Assembly (NCBI RefSeq): GCF_000003815.2
Contig: NC_049988.1
Coordinates: forward strand, 6,538,004-6,602,003
From: Branchiostoma floridae
Taxonomy: Eukaryota > Chordata > Leptocardii > Amphioxiformes > Branchiostomatidae
DNA length: 64,000 nucleotides
Direction of reading: 5' to 3'
Positions 1-10,823 of the stretch are shown here, piece by piece (within the stretch, counting starts at the first letter, position 1; each line of letters opens with the position of its first letter). The position numbers and the translations under genes are program-made. The notes under the pieces are model-generated. The model saw nothing but the letters and a program-made list of their open reading frames with translations, was not told the DNA's origin and did not search any database.

Positions 1-194
1 AGATGTTAGATTGAAAACCTGACATGGTGTAAGGGCCAATGTCAGATCTTAGATAAAACAAAAACTGACACCGGTTGTAAGGACCATTGTCAGATGTTAC
101 TAGATTTAAAATCATAGTAGGGCAGATGACAAAATTAGTTCTTCGCATTGTCATATGTCACATATTCACATCATTACGGTAGCACTGTCAGATG

Positions 195-673
195 CGTCAA
201 TTGTATGTTGTCAGTTTGAGAATCATAGACATACGTCGTGGGGCATCATTTTTCCCAGCGATTCGTCAATTATTGTATGTTGTCAGTTTGAGAATTATAG
301 ACATACGTCGTGGGGCATCATTTTCCCCAGCAATTCGTCAATTGTATGTTGTCAGTTTGAGAATCATAGACATACGTCGTGGGGCATCATTTTTCCCAGC
401 GATTCGTCAATTATTGTATGTTGTCAGTTTGAGAATTATAGACATACGTCGTGGGGCATCATTTTCCCCAGCGATTCGTCAATTGTATGTTGTCAGTTTG
501 AGAATCATAGACATAACGTTTATACGTCGTGGGGCATCATTTTTCTCAGCAATTCGTCAATTGTATGTTGTCAGTTTGAGAATCATAGACATACGTCGTG
601 GGGCATCATTTTTCCCAGCGATTCGTCAATTGTATGTTGTCTGTTTGAGAATCATAGACATACGTCGTGGGGC
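195..673. repeat. Minisatellite, 7 units of 68-77 bp with alternating length
   Basis: Units begin CGTCAATT at 195, 264, 336, 404, 477, 554 and 624. Units 2 and 4 carry a 3-base insert (TAT), giving alternating spacings 69/72/68/73, so the array was partly built from dimers. It is open in two frames, but the translation is only a repeat of the unit. Confidence 0.9.
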
Positions 674-1094
674 ACGATCGCTGTCCTGGGCTTCCTCGCG
701 TGCCGGGATTGGGCAACTCACGTGCAACGTCGCAACGTCAGGTCATATCCCAATTTCGTGGTCGTGAAATCGGGCGTTTGCTCATTTGCATTTTCGTGAC
801 GAGACAAATGCGACCGTAACCAATTAAGAGAGCGTTGACGGTTCTTGAAAATAAAGTGTTTGCCAAGAAGGATAATCATATTGGCAGAAACTGGGCACCG
901 ACAATTCAAATCACCAAAGATAACTTTAAACAGGTTTAGATTTAAATGTTCCCCCGTATTGATGACAAACAAGGTGTTAGTGAAACTTCACACTCACAAT
1001 GGACCGTTGTCATATTTACAGCCTCTCCAATGGCTTTTATCGTACAAGTAAGGGTGGGGGGAGGTGGTGGGGGTGGTGGTTGCAGGTGGTTCTA

Positions 1095-1379
1095 AAGCTA
1101 AGGGCACAACCCACCGTACGTGTAAATACGTGCTGTCTACGTGCCAAACGTGGGTGGTAAGTGGTAAGTACCGCCTCCGTACAAACTCTTCGTCATCCGA
1201 CGGATTTTGGAGCACACAGACACGCCGTAGGCAAAACTTTGTGTGGCATCGGGCTGTGGATTCGCCCCCCGTACTTGACCCGTACAGTCTGAACGTTTTC
1301 AGAAATACTTCGGATGTGCCTACCCCCCCGAAAAGGAGTAGTGACAAATTGCACGTACGGCGGGTTGTGCCCTTAGCTT
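1095..1379. mobile_element. Foldback/MITE-like element with 28-bp TIRs
   Basis: Left arm 1095-1122 begins AAGCTAAGGGCACAACCC; the right arm 1352-1379 is its reverse complement with one mismatch. The interior has no ORF of note. A related, inverted copy is at about 9165-9472. Confidence 0.75.
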
Positions 1380-1685
1380 AAAATTTCTAAGATTACATTT
1401 CCCCAAAAAAAAGGCATAACCGGGATGTATACGGAAAGGAAAAACATGCTCATCAAGTAAACACGCCCACAAAAGAAGAAACCTCAGCCCAGTGTAGCAA
1501 AAGCATTCCAAATGCATTTTTACTGGCCAATCGCAAGGGTCTATATAGATAAGTACCATGGATCATTTCGATTTTATTGGAATGCTGCTGTACAATTGAA
1601 CTTCAAATGAAATCGCTCTTCTCGTGATGATACTCAAGGATTGAACGCTTATTTTCTTACAATGCTGCAATGTATGTTATACCAG

Positions 1686-1789
1686 TACTCTGACGACGAC
1701 ATTGAGCAGCACCAGCAAGTTCTCTCTGACCGTCTGACGCAGGCGGAAAGACTGTATGAAAAGAAACGTCCTGATACTGAGGCAGCAAG
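1686..1789 (+). CDS. Upstream paralogue, exon 7 equivalent
   Basis: Acceptor ATACCAG, donor GTAAGA; 104 nt. Same protein sequence as 20414-20517. Confidence 0.83.
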
Positions 1790-2425
1790 GTAAGAAAAAC
1801 GTAGCATGCTTTTGTTTCTATGAGAAAATATAATATAATATAACACATAGAATATGGCACAGATAGTTGCTTTGTTTGCTTGTTTTTACAGGACTAGTAC
1901 AAGATCCTATTAGGGAAAAATAGGGCAAAAAAGAGTTACATATATATCGAGTATGAAGTTACTGCCATTTGATAGTAGTAGATATAAAATGTTAATTTTA
2001 CTCATTTGATCATTCGAATCAAGTCGCAATTTGCATAATTTGCATAGAGTTAAATCGGTATTCAATAAAGTTACATACATGTCAAAATCATGAAAATACA
2101 TGATCCCTTGTTGAATCATTTTTAAGTCTGCAACTGAAAGTTTCAAATAAAGCTTCTAGAGAGTTCCAACTTATTTAGCTTCGTTCTGAATAAAACCAAC
2201 CAACCCAAAAATGGTAAACATAGTGTGTCCAATACAAGACATAAAAATGCTGCAATAGTGTATAAAAACCACGGCCAATGCTATCTCCAAAGATATCTTC
2301 AAACAGCTGCAATAGTGTATAAAAATATCTTATAGGCCGTTCCCGCAGGGTGTTGCAAAAACATTTTCCACAATGTTATATGCCGTTCCCGCATGTTTCC
2401 AAAACGAATTCCCTAGGAAATGCGT

Positions 2426-2469
<44 letters not shown>

Positions 2470-2598
2470 ACATACACACTCACGCACACACGTATGCAAA
2501 CACACACACACACCCAACACACACACAAACGCACATACACATGTGCACACACACACACACACACGAACAAACAAGTATGCACACACCTGCACATACAT

Positions 2599-2662
<64 letters not shown>

Positions 2663-5600
2663 CAGACATACATACGTACACACGCACACACACTGATGAA
2701 AGCATAACCTTCTTGGCAAAGATAATAACGTTTAGATGTTACATGTAAAAAATCTGCAAATGCATACAGGGCATACGAAGACAAGAGGTCCGTTGAAACA
2801 GTCAAAGCCATGGAGAACAGAAAGAAGATTCGGAACCTCATCGACAAACTTCTGACCAGTCTGAAGGCCCAAAACATAGAGGACACCTCGACTATCAGTA
2901 GGGAGGAACTGCACAGGGCTTTTGCGGAGGTATCGTAGTGTTAACGTTACTTCACCTTTATCCGCGGGGTAATCTATTTGTAAAACACGAATATTTATGG
3001 ATATCAGTCTGTCGACGTATGTTGCAACACTTTGAAAAATAAGTATCTGTAATATTTCTAATACTTTGTCATTTAAAACCACAGCAGTCCGTCGCCTTGC
3101 TATTCCTAGATAAAGGTGAATTGGTGGTACACCAAATCATCTGCATCTATGAACTTCAAGATGTCCCTTGAATTTTAAAATATTTTAGGCCACGTTGATT
3201 CGAATATTTTGATGACATCCTATGGTAATCCAAAAAAAAAACTGATTCGAGTGTACGAAGGAAAATATTTAAAAACAAAGTAGAACTTGCCTTCATTTTG
3301 ACAGGTTTGATAAATTATGGAAAAACCGAACAATCGATGTTGCATTTTCGTTCTTCACTTGGCTCTAAAATTGAATTTGGTACTCATAGTTTATATTTCT
3401 GATATTTCGTTGTATTTACGGCACATATTTGCTCATTTTGCAGCATTCAACACGGCATTACCATTGTCTAGAAATACAGATATAACTATTTAATCTTAAT
3501 ATAGTCTGGAACAAAGTAAACAAGCAAGAGGAAATAGTATTGTAACACTTTTCATGGTGTTTTTATGTGACAGATGTTTCGTGTCTTGCATTTATGTAAT
3601 ATGCCTTTTTGGGGATGCTTCTAAACCGGGCTGAGGTTGCCAGAATTGTTGGCGTAGTTGATAATAACCAGCTGTCAGCTAGCTAATCAGAGAATCGCCT
3701 TTACCTTAAAATAATTAGGCGAATTAAATGTACTTTGTACCAACAGGCAGGGAACAAGTCTCTGACTGACAAAGAAAAGAAGAAACTCTTCGGGAAGGAA
3801 TATGCAAACAACGTAGACCAACTATTCGATCAAATGGACGCTGACAAAGACGGAAAGGTGTGTGATTTTCACATTGGATTTGCAATTGGTCATTTAGCAT
3901 ATATATGGATCATATATGTACATATTATCCACACTGATGTTATGTTATATACATCGAGCCTTTGACTGACTAAGTAATGTGCCTTACACAAAATGATCTC
4001 GTATCCTGAAAGTTATTTGAAACGACGAAAAACCCCTGTATGTATCCACCAGGATACGAGGTATTTACGTGCATGTGACATGGTGGCATGTTAATGTTGC
4101 CATTTCCAGTCAATGAAGACTTAATTAGCAACTGTTACTAATGTTTGTTTTGTTTTTTTGTTTTTATTTTGCTTTTGGACAGATGAGGACAATGTGGCAC
4201 TGCACTCAAGTTTTGTAACTTATATTAACAGTGCCACATACACGGTACAGACAGAAGGTACCCATTTTTACACCTGGGTGAAGTGAGGAAGGTCGTGTAA
4301 AGTGCCTTTCCCAAGGGCACAACGTCGGGGCGGGGCACGGTGGGGATCGAACTCAGAATCTCTAGGTTCCGAGCCGAACGCTCTGCCAGTTACGCCACGC
4401 CCGACGCCACGAATGTTTGTAGCAATATCTAGCTTTAAGTACTTTTCATTCACTGAAATGTTACCTGTAGTTCAACTCGTAGCAGCCTCAAAGTTGAGCT
4501 CCTGGTTCCAATTAGTTGGTAACTGGGAGACCTCGGTCCAATACCTGGAAGGGCATTTCGGTTGGGCCTGCACCCGTCTTTCGTAAGGGGTCTACCTAAA
4601 GTGTGAAAAGGAAAGAAAAGGAACGAAAAGGAACGAAAAGGAACGAAAAGGAACGAACAGGAACGAAAAGGAACGAAAAGTACCGAAAGTGCGAAAAGGA
4701 ACGAAAAGGAACGAAAAGAAACAAACGTTCCTTTTCGTTCCTTTTCGTACTTTCGGTACTTTCCTTTTCGTTCCTTTTCGCTCCTTTTCGTTCCTTTTCG
4801 TTCCTTTTCGCTCCTTTTCGTTCCTTTTCGTTCCTTTTCGCTCCTTTTCACACTTTTGGTACACCGGTAAGGGATGTAAGATGAGGGTCCCGTGTTCTGG
4901 GAGCTACCTCAACCAGGGTAACCTCTCCCTTAAAAATACACCCTGCTATGGAAACAGCAAGGCAACCCGATTACCACAAGGCATTACAATGTGAACATGA
5001 AATAAGTACTGTTTCTTTCATCATTTTAAAAGCTGACCTTCCAAGAGATTCACCAGTTCTTCACCAATAGAGGATTCCGCTGGCTGACTCGAGGTATGGA
5101 GATCAAGAGAGAGCACGTCTCAAGTCTTGCGGACTACACCCTGAAGTACATGGATCTCCTTAGCTTTCTCGGGAAGAAAATCTACCACAAGGTGGGTAGA
5201 AACGTTAAGGCGGGGTCATACACAAAGGTGTAGGGTGCGTACTTGAAAGCATAAGGCCGGCGGTATCTCATTGCACTTTTGGGCACTGGTGCTAATCACC
5301 AATTTAAAAAAAAACTGACTCATTTGCATCAACCTCGTGTTGACAATGTCTTACCTTTGTCTCCCATTGGACTATCTAAACTTTATCCTCAAGTCATTTG
5401 CATATCAATTATTTAAAAAAAATGTTTTAACAGATCTCGTCAATGTCACTGACAAAAGAAAGTTGATGCTACCTGAAACGTCTGACGGCTTCTAAATCAT
5501 ATCCAGTTACTTGAGGGGCAGCTTTCTAGTGCATATTTCTTATATCATTCCACTAACTGGCTTCCATGATTGACCTTGTCTCAGGTTGATGACATGGAGA

Positions 5601-6052
5601 GGACCATTGGAGTGGATAGTGACTACGTGAAGACAACAGATTTTCAGCTGGAGGACGAGGATAAGATCCACCTCTTCAAGGTAATTCAGGCAACGAGTCA
5701 TTAACATTATTGTCGTCGTAGCTAATGTATGTATCAAGCGTGGCCTCAAATCAACTGTAAGCCAATTGTCTGCACCTTAAAAAGTACATTATTGTGATTC
5801 TCGAAATTGGCTAACAGCCTTGTTATGAAGTTATGCCCACAGTTAGTCCGGTCACATTTCCAAACCACACAAGCTGCAAGATAAAGACAGTTGAAAATTG
5901 TCAATATAATATGTTTGATAAGCTATCTTATTCTTTACTTGTTTAAACATCGCGGCCTGGTTCTGGTTTGGAAAGGGGAATTTGGTATTATCAGAGCCTT
6001 TTCCAGGTGGGCCAGGCTTTGCACACATTATGTAGACCTATGTACATACATA

Positions 6053-6106
<54 letters not shown>

Positions 6107-6448
6107 CAGACAGAGAGAGGCATACAGAGAGAAAGAGGGCAGACAGAGAGAGGCAGACAGAGAGAGAGAGAGAGGCAGACAGAGAGAGGCATACAGAGAG
6201 AGAGAGGCAGACAGAGAGAGAGAGATGCAGACAGAGAGAGAGAGAGATGCAGACAGAGAGAGAGGCAGACAGAGAGAGAGAGGCAGACAGACAGAGATAG
6301 GCAGAGAGAGAGAGGCAGACAGAGAGAGATAGGCAGACAGAGAGAGAGAGGCAGACAGACAGAGATAGGCAGAGAGAGACAGGCAGACAGAGAGAGAGAG
6401 GCAGAGAGAGAGGCTAGGCAGACAGAGAGAGAGAGGTGGCAGGCAGAC

Positions 6449-6479
<31 letters not shown>

Positions 6480-6620
6480 CAGAGAGAGGCAGACAGAGAG
6501 AGAGAGAGGTAGACTGACAGAGAGGGAGAGACAGACAGACAGACAGACAGACTGCGAGGGAGAGGCAGAGAGAGACAGACAGACAGACAGACAGAGAGAG
6601 ACAGAGAGACAGGCAGACTG

Positions 6621-6691
<71 letters not shown>

Positions 6692-7080
6692 CAGACAGAC
6701 AGACAGACAGAGACAGACAGGCAGAGAGAGAGACAGGCAGACAAGGAGAAAGGCAAACAGAGAAACAGAGAGACAGATAGAGACAGAGAGAGACATAGAT
6801 AATGTTCTTGTTCTTAATAGTCTTGATATAGTATTACAAATCTATCATCAGTTCTAGAAAATATCCGTTTATGAGACGTTGACCATTTTCTCTCCATTAA
6901 TAACAGAATGGAGCCACCGGTGCTCGAGCCTTCCTGCGGACGTACATCGCAAAGAACGATCTGAAACCCACGAGGAACAACGCCAAACGCCGCTGGAAGA
7001 GCCTACGGCACCGCGTTCTGTTTACTTCACGGGTTAAAAAAGTCCCCGTGCCAGAAACCCCATCTACAAACGATGGTTAA
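1686..7080 (+). CDS. Upstream paralogue of patatin/EF-hand gene, 3' half (6 exons, 267 aa in window)
   Basis: Exons 1686-1789, 2770-2929, 3747-3857, 5033-5191, 5585-5680 and 6907-7080 join in frame and match exons 7-12 of the complete gene in length and phase, except the last, which is 21 nt longer. Only the helical linker, EF-hand (loop DADKDGKLTFQE) and C-terminus are present; the patatin domain is not. Intron sequence before exon 7 is still alignable with the complete gene back to about 1470. Beyond that a TIR element (1095-1379) and a minisatellite (195-673) fill the space and exon 6 is not recognisable. The gene may continue left of the window or be a 5'-truncated duplicate; the two cannot be told apart here. 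All exons visible are open with intact splice sites, so the visible half is not obviously dead. Confidence 0.82.
2424..2695. repeat. CA-rich microsatellite
   Basis: Blocks of (CA)n separated by CACG, CATG and short interruptions, in intron 7 of the upstream paralogue. Long ORFs here on both strands are repeat artefacts. Confidence 0.95.
2770..2929 (+). CDS. Upstream paralogue, exon 8 equivalent
   Basis: Acceptor GCATACAG, donor GTATCG; 160 nt. Differs from 21310-21469 at about 9 bases, with changes such as Ser to Ala at the first codon and Leu to Ala near the end. Confidence 0.83.
2945..3120. mobile_element. TIR element, TTCACCTTTATCCGCGG family, copy in upstream paralogue
   Basis: Left end TTCACCTTTATCCGCGGGGT about 15 bases after exon 8; right end near 3108-3120 (TAGATAAAGGTGAA). 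The same family sits at the same place after exon 8 of the complete gene. Confidence 0.6.
3747..3857 (+). CDS. Upstream paralogue, exon 9 equivalent (EF loop, first half)
   Basis: Acceptor CCAACAG, donor GTGTGT; 111 nt. Ends with DADKDGK, with the same split of the calcium loop as the complete gene. Confidence 0.84.
4262..4411 (-). mobile_element. tRNA-derived SINE, copy 1
   Basis: Reads on the minus strand: GGCGTGGCGTAACTGGCAGA (A-box region), GAGTTCGATCC (B box), then TTGTGCCCTTGGGAAAGGCA and a CACTTTACACGAC body. It lies in the intron that splits the EF-hand of the upstream paralogue. Similarity may extend left to about 4178. Confidence 0.7.
4587..4868. repeat. Palindromic array of a 10-bp unit (GAAAAGGAAC / GTTCCTTTTC)
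   Basis: About 12 units of GAAAAGGAAC run from 4603 to 4727; the reverse complement then runs to about 4850. Unique outer arms (GTGTGAAAAGGA and its complement) extend the symmetry. In one strand the whole 280 bases could form one hairpin. Lies in the EF-hand intron of the upstream paralogue. Confidence 0.9.
5033..5191 (+). CDS. Upstream paralogue, exon 10 equivalent (EF loop, second half)
   Basis: Acceptor TTTAAAAG, donor GTGGGT; 159 nt, starts [10 protein letters not shown]. The acceptor has a weak pyrimidine tract next to the AG but is conserved in both copies. Confidence 0.84.
5585..5680 (+). CDS. Upstream paralogue, exon 11 equivalent
   Basis: Acceptor GTCTCAG, donor GTAATT; 96 nt, encodes [14 protein letters not shown] and the acidic stretch that follows. 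Confidence 0.83.
6055..6799. repeat. GA/GACA microsatellite, about 745 bp
   Basis: Mixed (GA)n, (GACA)n and GAGAGGCAGACA higher units, with a pure (GA)n run at about 6624-6690. Fills the last intron of the upstream paralogue. The 242-252 residue Ser/Leu ORFs on the minus strand are artefacts. Confidence 0.95.
6907..7080 (+). CDS. Upstream paralogue, last exon
   Basis: Acceptor ATAACAG, stop TAA at 7078-7080; 58 codons. Contains an Arg/Lys-rich tract ([13 protein letters not shown]) before the shared [10 protein letters not shown] tail; this basic tract is missing from the complete gene but survives in the decayed copy at 26331-26474. Confidence 0.83.
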   Translation, partial: NGATGARAFLRTYIAKNDLKPTRNNAKRRWKSLRHRVLFTSRVKKVPVPETPSTNDG

Positions 7081-7250
7081 GTTGACATTGAAGCCTACAT
7101 GGCCAAGAATGTCGTCGGTATGGATATGAAGAAAAGGATTTTTAAGGATCTTTATTGACATGACAAAAGTACGGTGACTTTCGAAAGGTATATAACAACT
7201 ACTTACAGTACAACTAAACAGACATACCGTTATATGGATATTTAGGTATT

Positions 7251-7256
7251 AATAAA
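7251..7256 (+). promoter_or_regulatory. Candidate poly(A) signal, upstream paralogue
   Basis: AATAAA 171 bases after the stop codon; a second AATAAA lies at 7637-7642. Position fits a short 3' UTR; no transcript evidence. Confidence 0.4.
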
Positions 7257-8289
7257 TCAACATATTGGGTCTAGGATGGTATTTACACTATATTGGTTCT
7301 ACGGTACAAGCGCATTACACAGTAAGGGTTATCGCCTCTCTGCAGAATGAAGTTGAGTTTATCTATCAAACAGAGAGTAGCAAATTCTTTAGAGCAATTG
7401 GAAAGTAATGTGAACAGCTCTTTGCGTTTATCGTTATATCAAAGTGACGTTCGTCTTCGATTTCAATCGGGTAGAATGGACAAAACCTTTGGTCACGGGA
7501 AATTTTAGTATATCTTCCGGCTTCTACATTTATTTTGTGACTACAGATTCTTATCTCTGTGATTGCTCTACGTAGTTCAACACTGTGTATATTCAAAATG
7601 TAGTTTTTTTTTGTCCGTATCTTTCCTTTAGCGTAGAATAAATGGAAAGTTTTGAGTTATTTTGGATAGAAAAATGCTATTCTTGTACTTATATGTCCTG
7701 TAAACGCAGTCGTAATTGGTAGGTTAGCATATCAACATGATACAACTTCGGGTAAATACGCTGTGGTTTGCACACTTGCTGTTTTGTCACAAACGGTTAT
7801 GACAAAATACCTTTCTTAGAAGTGTTTTAATGATAGTTTAAGTCTTTATATAATGTGGTTGAACAGCATTAATCATCTGGAAAGTAGACGTGTTTTGCTA
7901 ATTATTGTTATCATTTACAAACTAACTTGCGTTCTTCAGTTGCGTCTGGTACTAAAAAATTAACATCTTATGTTTTTCCTGCACTGTAACTGACATATTT
8001 GCAAGTTATAAGATCAATCAGACAAAAAAATTTCCAAGTAGAAAAATTAATAACCGTTGTATCTTTTGGTGTCTGGAAAGTCTGTCCTCAGATATTACTA
8101 CTTGCTATTTGAACTCATTTGTGATATGTATCTGCGCACAATTCTTTAAAAAAAGATTTAAGAAATCTGGAATATGCTCCATATAAGTCGCATGAAACAA
8201 ACATGTTTCATTTATCTTGTTTATGCCCAAATGAAGAACATTCAGCTGACCAGTGGCTTCGGGTTTTTTTCTTGTGACTGGCTACACGC

Positions 8290-9060
8290 GGCCTTAACCC
8301 TATTCAGACCGGGGGGGGGGGGGGGGGGGCCTTTTGAGGCCCGCGGCAACTTTGATGTCCTAAAACGGCAAAACGGCTTACCCTAGAGCCCCCAAATTTA
8401 GGGGGTTTTCCCAAAAAATTGTTGGCAACAATTTAACGAAGTTTGACAAATTTCCATTTTTTCTTGTTGCCATGGCAACCGTTTGTTGACAGGCAGTTTT
8501 GCCAAAAATCACTATTTTTGGCTCTAACAGTGTATTTTTCACATTTATTTGCTATATTACTGCTATTTAGTTACATAATTAAAATCTTATATTATTTAGC
8601 ATATCGTTCATAATCATATATGCATAAATTATGCTAATTTGATGACGTCATCAGTCCAAAATCCAAGATGGCGGACCGTATGGCCAGATCAAGAATAACA
8701 AGCTAATTATCCCTTAAAATTTGTAACTACCTCGTATTTTTTCATCAAAAACCATCTAAATGAATGAATTTAGTCTATTTCCATTGCCCTTTGTTACAAA
8801 AAAGTATTTAAAGAAAATCAAGGTGGTGGATATAATATGGCCCAACTCGTATCTTAGATGTGCATGACGTCATTTTATGACGTCATTTGACGTCATTGAT
8901 GTTGCTATTGGCAATGCAAGTCGTAATAAACATTATTATTCTATCTGCACTTGCTGTTACATTTTTGTAGCATAACTTGAAGCTTTATGAGAATACCCTT
9001 TTTTCATGGGTCCGGCCAATATTATCAAATTGATGACGTCATAATTACGTCATTTTACGT
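8290..9060. repeat. Dispersed repeat with G run and TGACGTCAT motifs
   Basis: Contains AAACGGCAAAACGGCTTACC, TTGTTGGCAACAATTTAACG and several TGACGTCAT palindromes. Related blocks at 17155-17510 and 57735-57930 share the AAACGGCT, TTGTTGGCAACAATT or TGACGTCAT parts. Confidence 0.55.
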
Positions 9061-9164
9061 CAACGTAACGTCAAACGTCAGATACTTGTTAGATATTATG
9101 TCAACATCGTGTCCTGAAAATTTGGTGGCCCTACGGCACGTCGTGTTAGAGTTATAGGACTTAG

Positions 9165-9472
9165 AAGTGGAGGGCCTATTTACGGGAGGGCACGTCCGCC
9201 ACGTATTTCTGAAAACGTTCATTCTGTACAGGGCAGGCGCGTCGCCCGTACTGGCACGTACGGTGTGCGAATTCGCAGCCCCGATGGCACACAAAGTTTT
9301 GACTGCACGTAAAGTTCTACGGCGTGTCCGCGTGCTCCCAAATCCGCAAGACTCTCTGCGAGTTCGTACGGAGGCGGTAATTACCACTTACGGATCCGAA
9401 AAGATTGCCCACGTTTTGGAACGTAGACATCACGTATCTGCACGTACGGCGGGTTGTGCCCTTTGCTTTAGC
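9165..9472. mobile_element. Related copy of the 1095-1379 element, inverted, one end only
   Basis: Ends with CACGTACGGCGGGTTGTGCCC as in the right arm of the first copy, and shares the inner GTACGGAGGCGG segment in reverse orientation. The opposite terminal repeat is not recognisable. Confidence 0.55.
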
Positions 9473-9605
9473 CGAGAAGGTATGAACCAGGAGCGTCTTT
9501 AGTATAAAGAGGCATCTATGCTCAAGTCTGTAGACAGTCAACAATGTACAACAATGTACAACAGTGTACATCTTGTGAAGTACTCCTGGTCTTAGGGATT
9601 GTTAA

Positions 9606-9620
9606 TCATTTTTCTTTCTT

Positions 9621-9650
<30 letters not shown>
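9606..9650. repeat. CT microsatellite
   Basis: TTTCTTTC followed by (TC)n and a TGTCTC end. Confidence 0.85.
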
Positions 9651-9653
<3 letters not shown>

Positions 9654-10661
9654 GTCCTGTGTTATGATTGGTTGTCATTAACATTGCCTCATTTCATCGC
9701 AAACAGTTGTGTCATGCTACCACCATGCTTTGGTTATCTTAGAATCACACCTCCTTGCGGATAATATACAGTATGCAGTATGAGTTACATTTCAATGGTA
9801 CTAGTTTCTGGCAATTACTTACTGGAAGCTCCGCCCAGTGGATGTAGTAATTATGTCCAGTAACAACCGTGAGGTCAAACTTCTTCAACATTTTGGCAAC
9901 AAATATATTGTTGTCTTGCTTGTTAATAGCCATATTTAGGAAATTAAAGCCAAAAAGCCTCAAAACTTTAAACCCCTTTGCTGTTTATTCTGTTAATTTA
10001 TTGGAGACCGTTAGGAGTGATACTGCAGCTAGATTTGGTTCTTTTGGGTAAATCTACCCGTTTTCTAGAAATGAAAAACAAAAGACAACTGGCTTTTAAA
10101 AAGGATCACTGAAACATGGTATCGCCCAATTATTTTCTTCTGGCCGAAAATCAAATCGGCCCAATCAGCTAACGTTTAGACAACTAATTAGACAATTAAT
10201 TTGTTAACTGCCTCAAGACTACACATGCCACAACAGGTGGATCGAATTTGCAGGTGACAGAACTTTCTGAAGAAGAGACGTCGTCGAACAGTTTACCAGA
10301 ACTTCTAAACGCCAGTACTTGAAAGATTGCTGCAAACTCGAACCGCCAACGCCCAACAATTTTTTCGGGGACTTCTGAACACTTGGAAGATTGCTGCTAA
10401 CTCCAACCAGCACCAGAGGAAGGTAAAAATGAACCTTTTACATTACAAACTTCTTAACCCCCACTCCAAAATATATCGGTATGTATCATAGTCTCGAGCA
10501 AAGCCCTCTGATAAAGTATTTCCCATTCTTTATCTAATTTCTACATTTCATTTCAGTTCTGGTAGAAATGTATTGTAGATTCTACGCTCTAAACACAAGA
10601 TCTAGAATGTACCAGTTCCCTTTGTTAATTGCCACGCTTGGATTGTACCCTTAGCTACAGG

Positions 10662-10823
10662 ATGGGGAGTACCACCTCAAAAGAAGTAGAGAAGAAACCA
10701 CTGGACGTGTCTGATGTAGACGACTCACAGGACAAGGAGTTTGGAAACTATGACTTCCCGTTCGAGAACTTGGTGATAGAGGGAGGAGGGGCCAGAGGAG
10801 TGGCGTATGTTGGGGCTCTGCGG
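10662..10823 (+). CDS. Patatin/EF-hand gene exon 1 (start, GGGARG loop)
   Basis: Encodes residues 1-54 and ends in phase 0 at a GTAAGT donor. The start was chosen at MGSTTSKE because it gives a good myristoylation signal (Gly2, Ser6). The 11 codons upstream in the same frame lie before a CTACAG that looks like a splice acceptor at 10660, so a spliced 5' UTR exon is likely. Residues 41-53 carry the glycine-rich GGGARGVAYVGAL oxyanion segment. Confidence 0.85.

Larger units (their letters stand above)
1..1685. other. Left flank: two degenerate tandem-repeat blocks and a TIR element, no exon found
   Basis: Positions 1-130 hold about two diverged copies of a 60-base unit around CCTGACA/ATGTCAGAT. 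A minisatellite (195-673) and a foldback element (1095-1379) follow. From about 1470 the sequence aligns with intron 6 of the complete patatin/EF-hand gene. No patatin-domain exon was recognised. Confidence 0.6.
7081..10660. other. Intergenic region between the two patatin/EF-hand genes
   Basis: 3' UTR and poly(A) candidates to about 7650; AT-rich sequence to 8290; a dispersed repeat with a G run (8290-9060); the inverted TIR copy (9165-9472); a CT run at 9606-9645; and two related about 70-base segments (10287-10358, 10359-10425, each with TTGAAAGATTGCTGC or a variant). The promoter of the downstream gene should lie here; no TATA box stands out. Confidence 0.5.

Noticed and set aside
155-799. 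Open frames of 191 and 214 residues with repeated SIVCCQFENHRHTSWG-type units
   Set aside because: They are translations of the minisatellite in two frames at once; no unique protein sequence or splice support.
2350-2886. His/Thr- and Cys/Val-rich open frames on both strands
   Set aside because: Created by the CA microsatellite.
4450-4994. Lys/Glu-Arg and Phe/Ser repeat frames
   Set aside because: Translations of the inverted 10-bp array; the 10-base period runs through all frames.
6028-6796. 252-residue Ser/Leu/Cys frame on the minus strand
   Set aside because: Created by the GA/GACA microsatellite within an intron of the upstream paralogue.
9055-9571. Arg/Thr-rich frames on both strands near 9.1-9.5 kb
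   Set aside because: They overlap the inverted TIR copy, whose CGT-rich sequence leaves several frames open.
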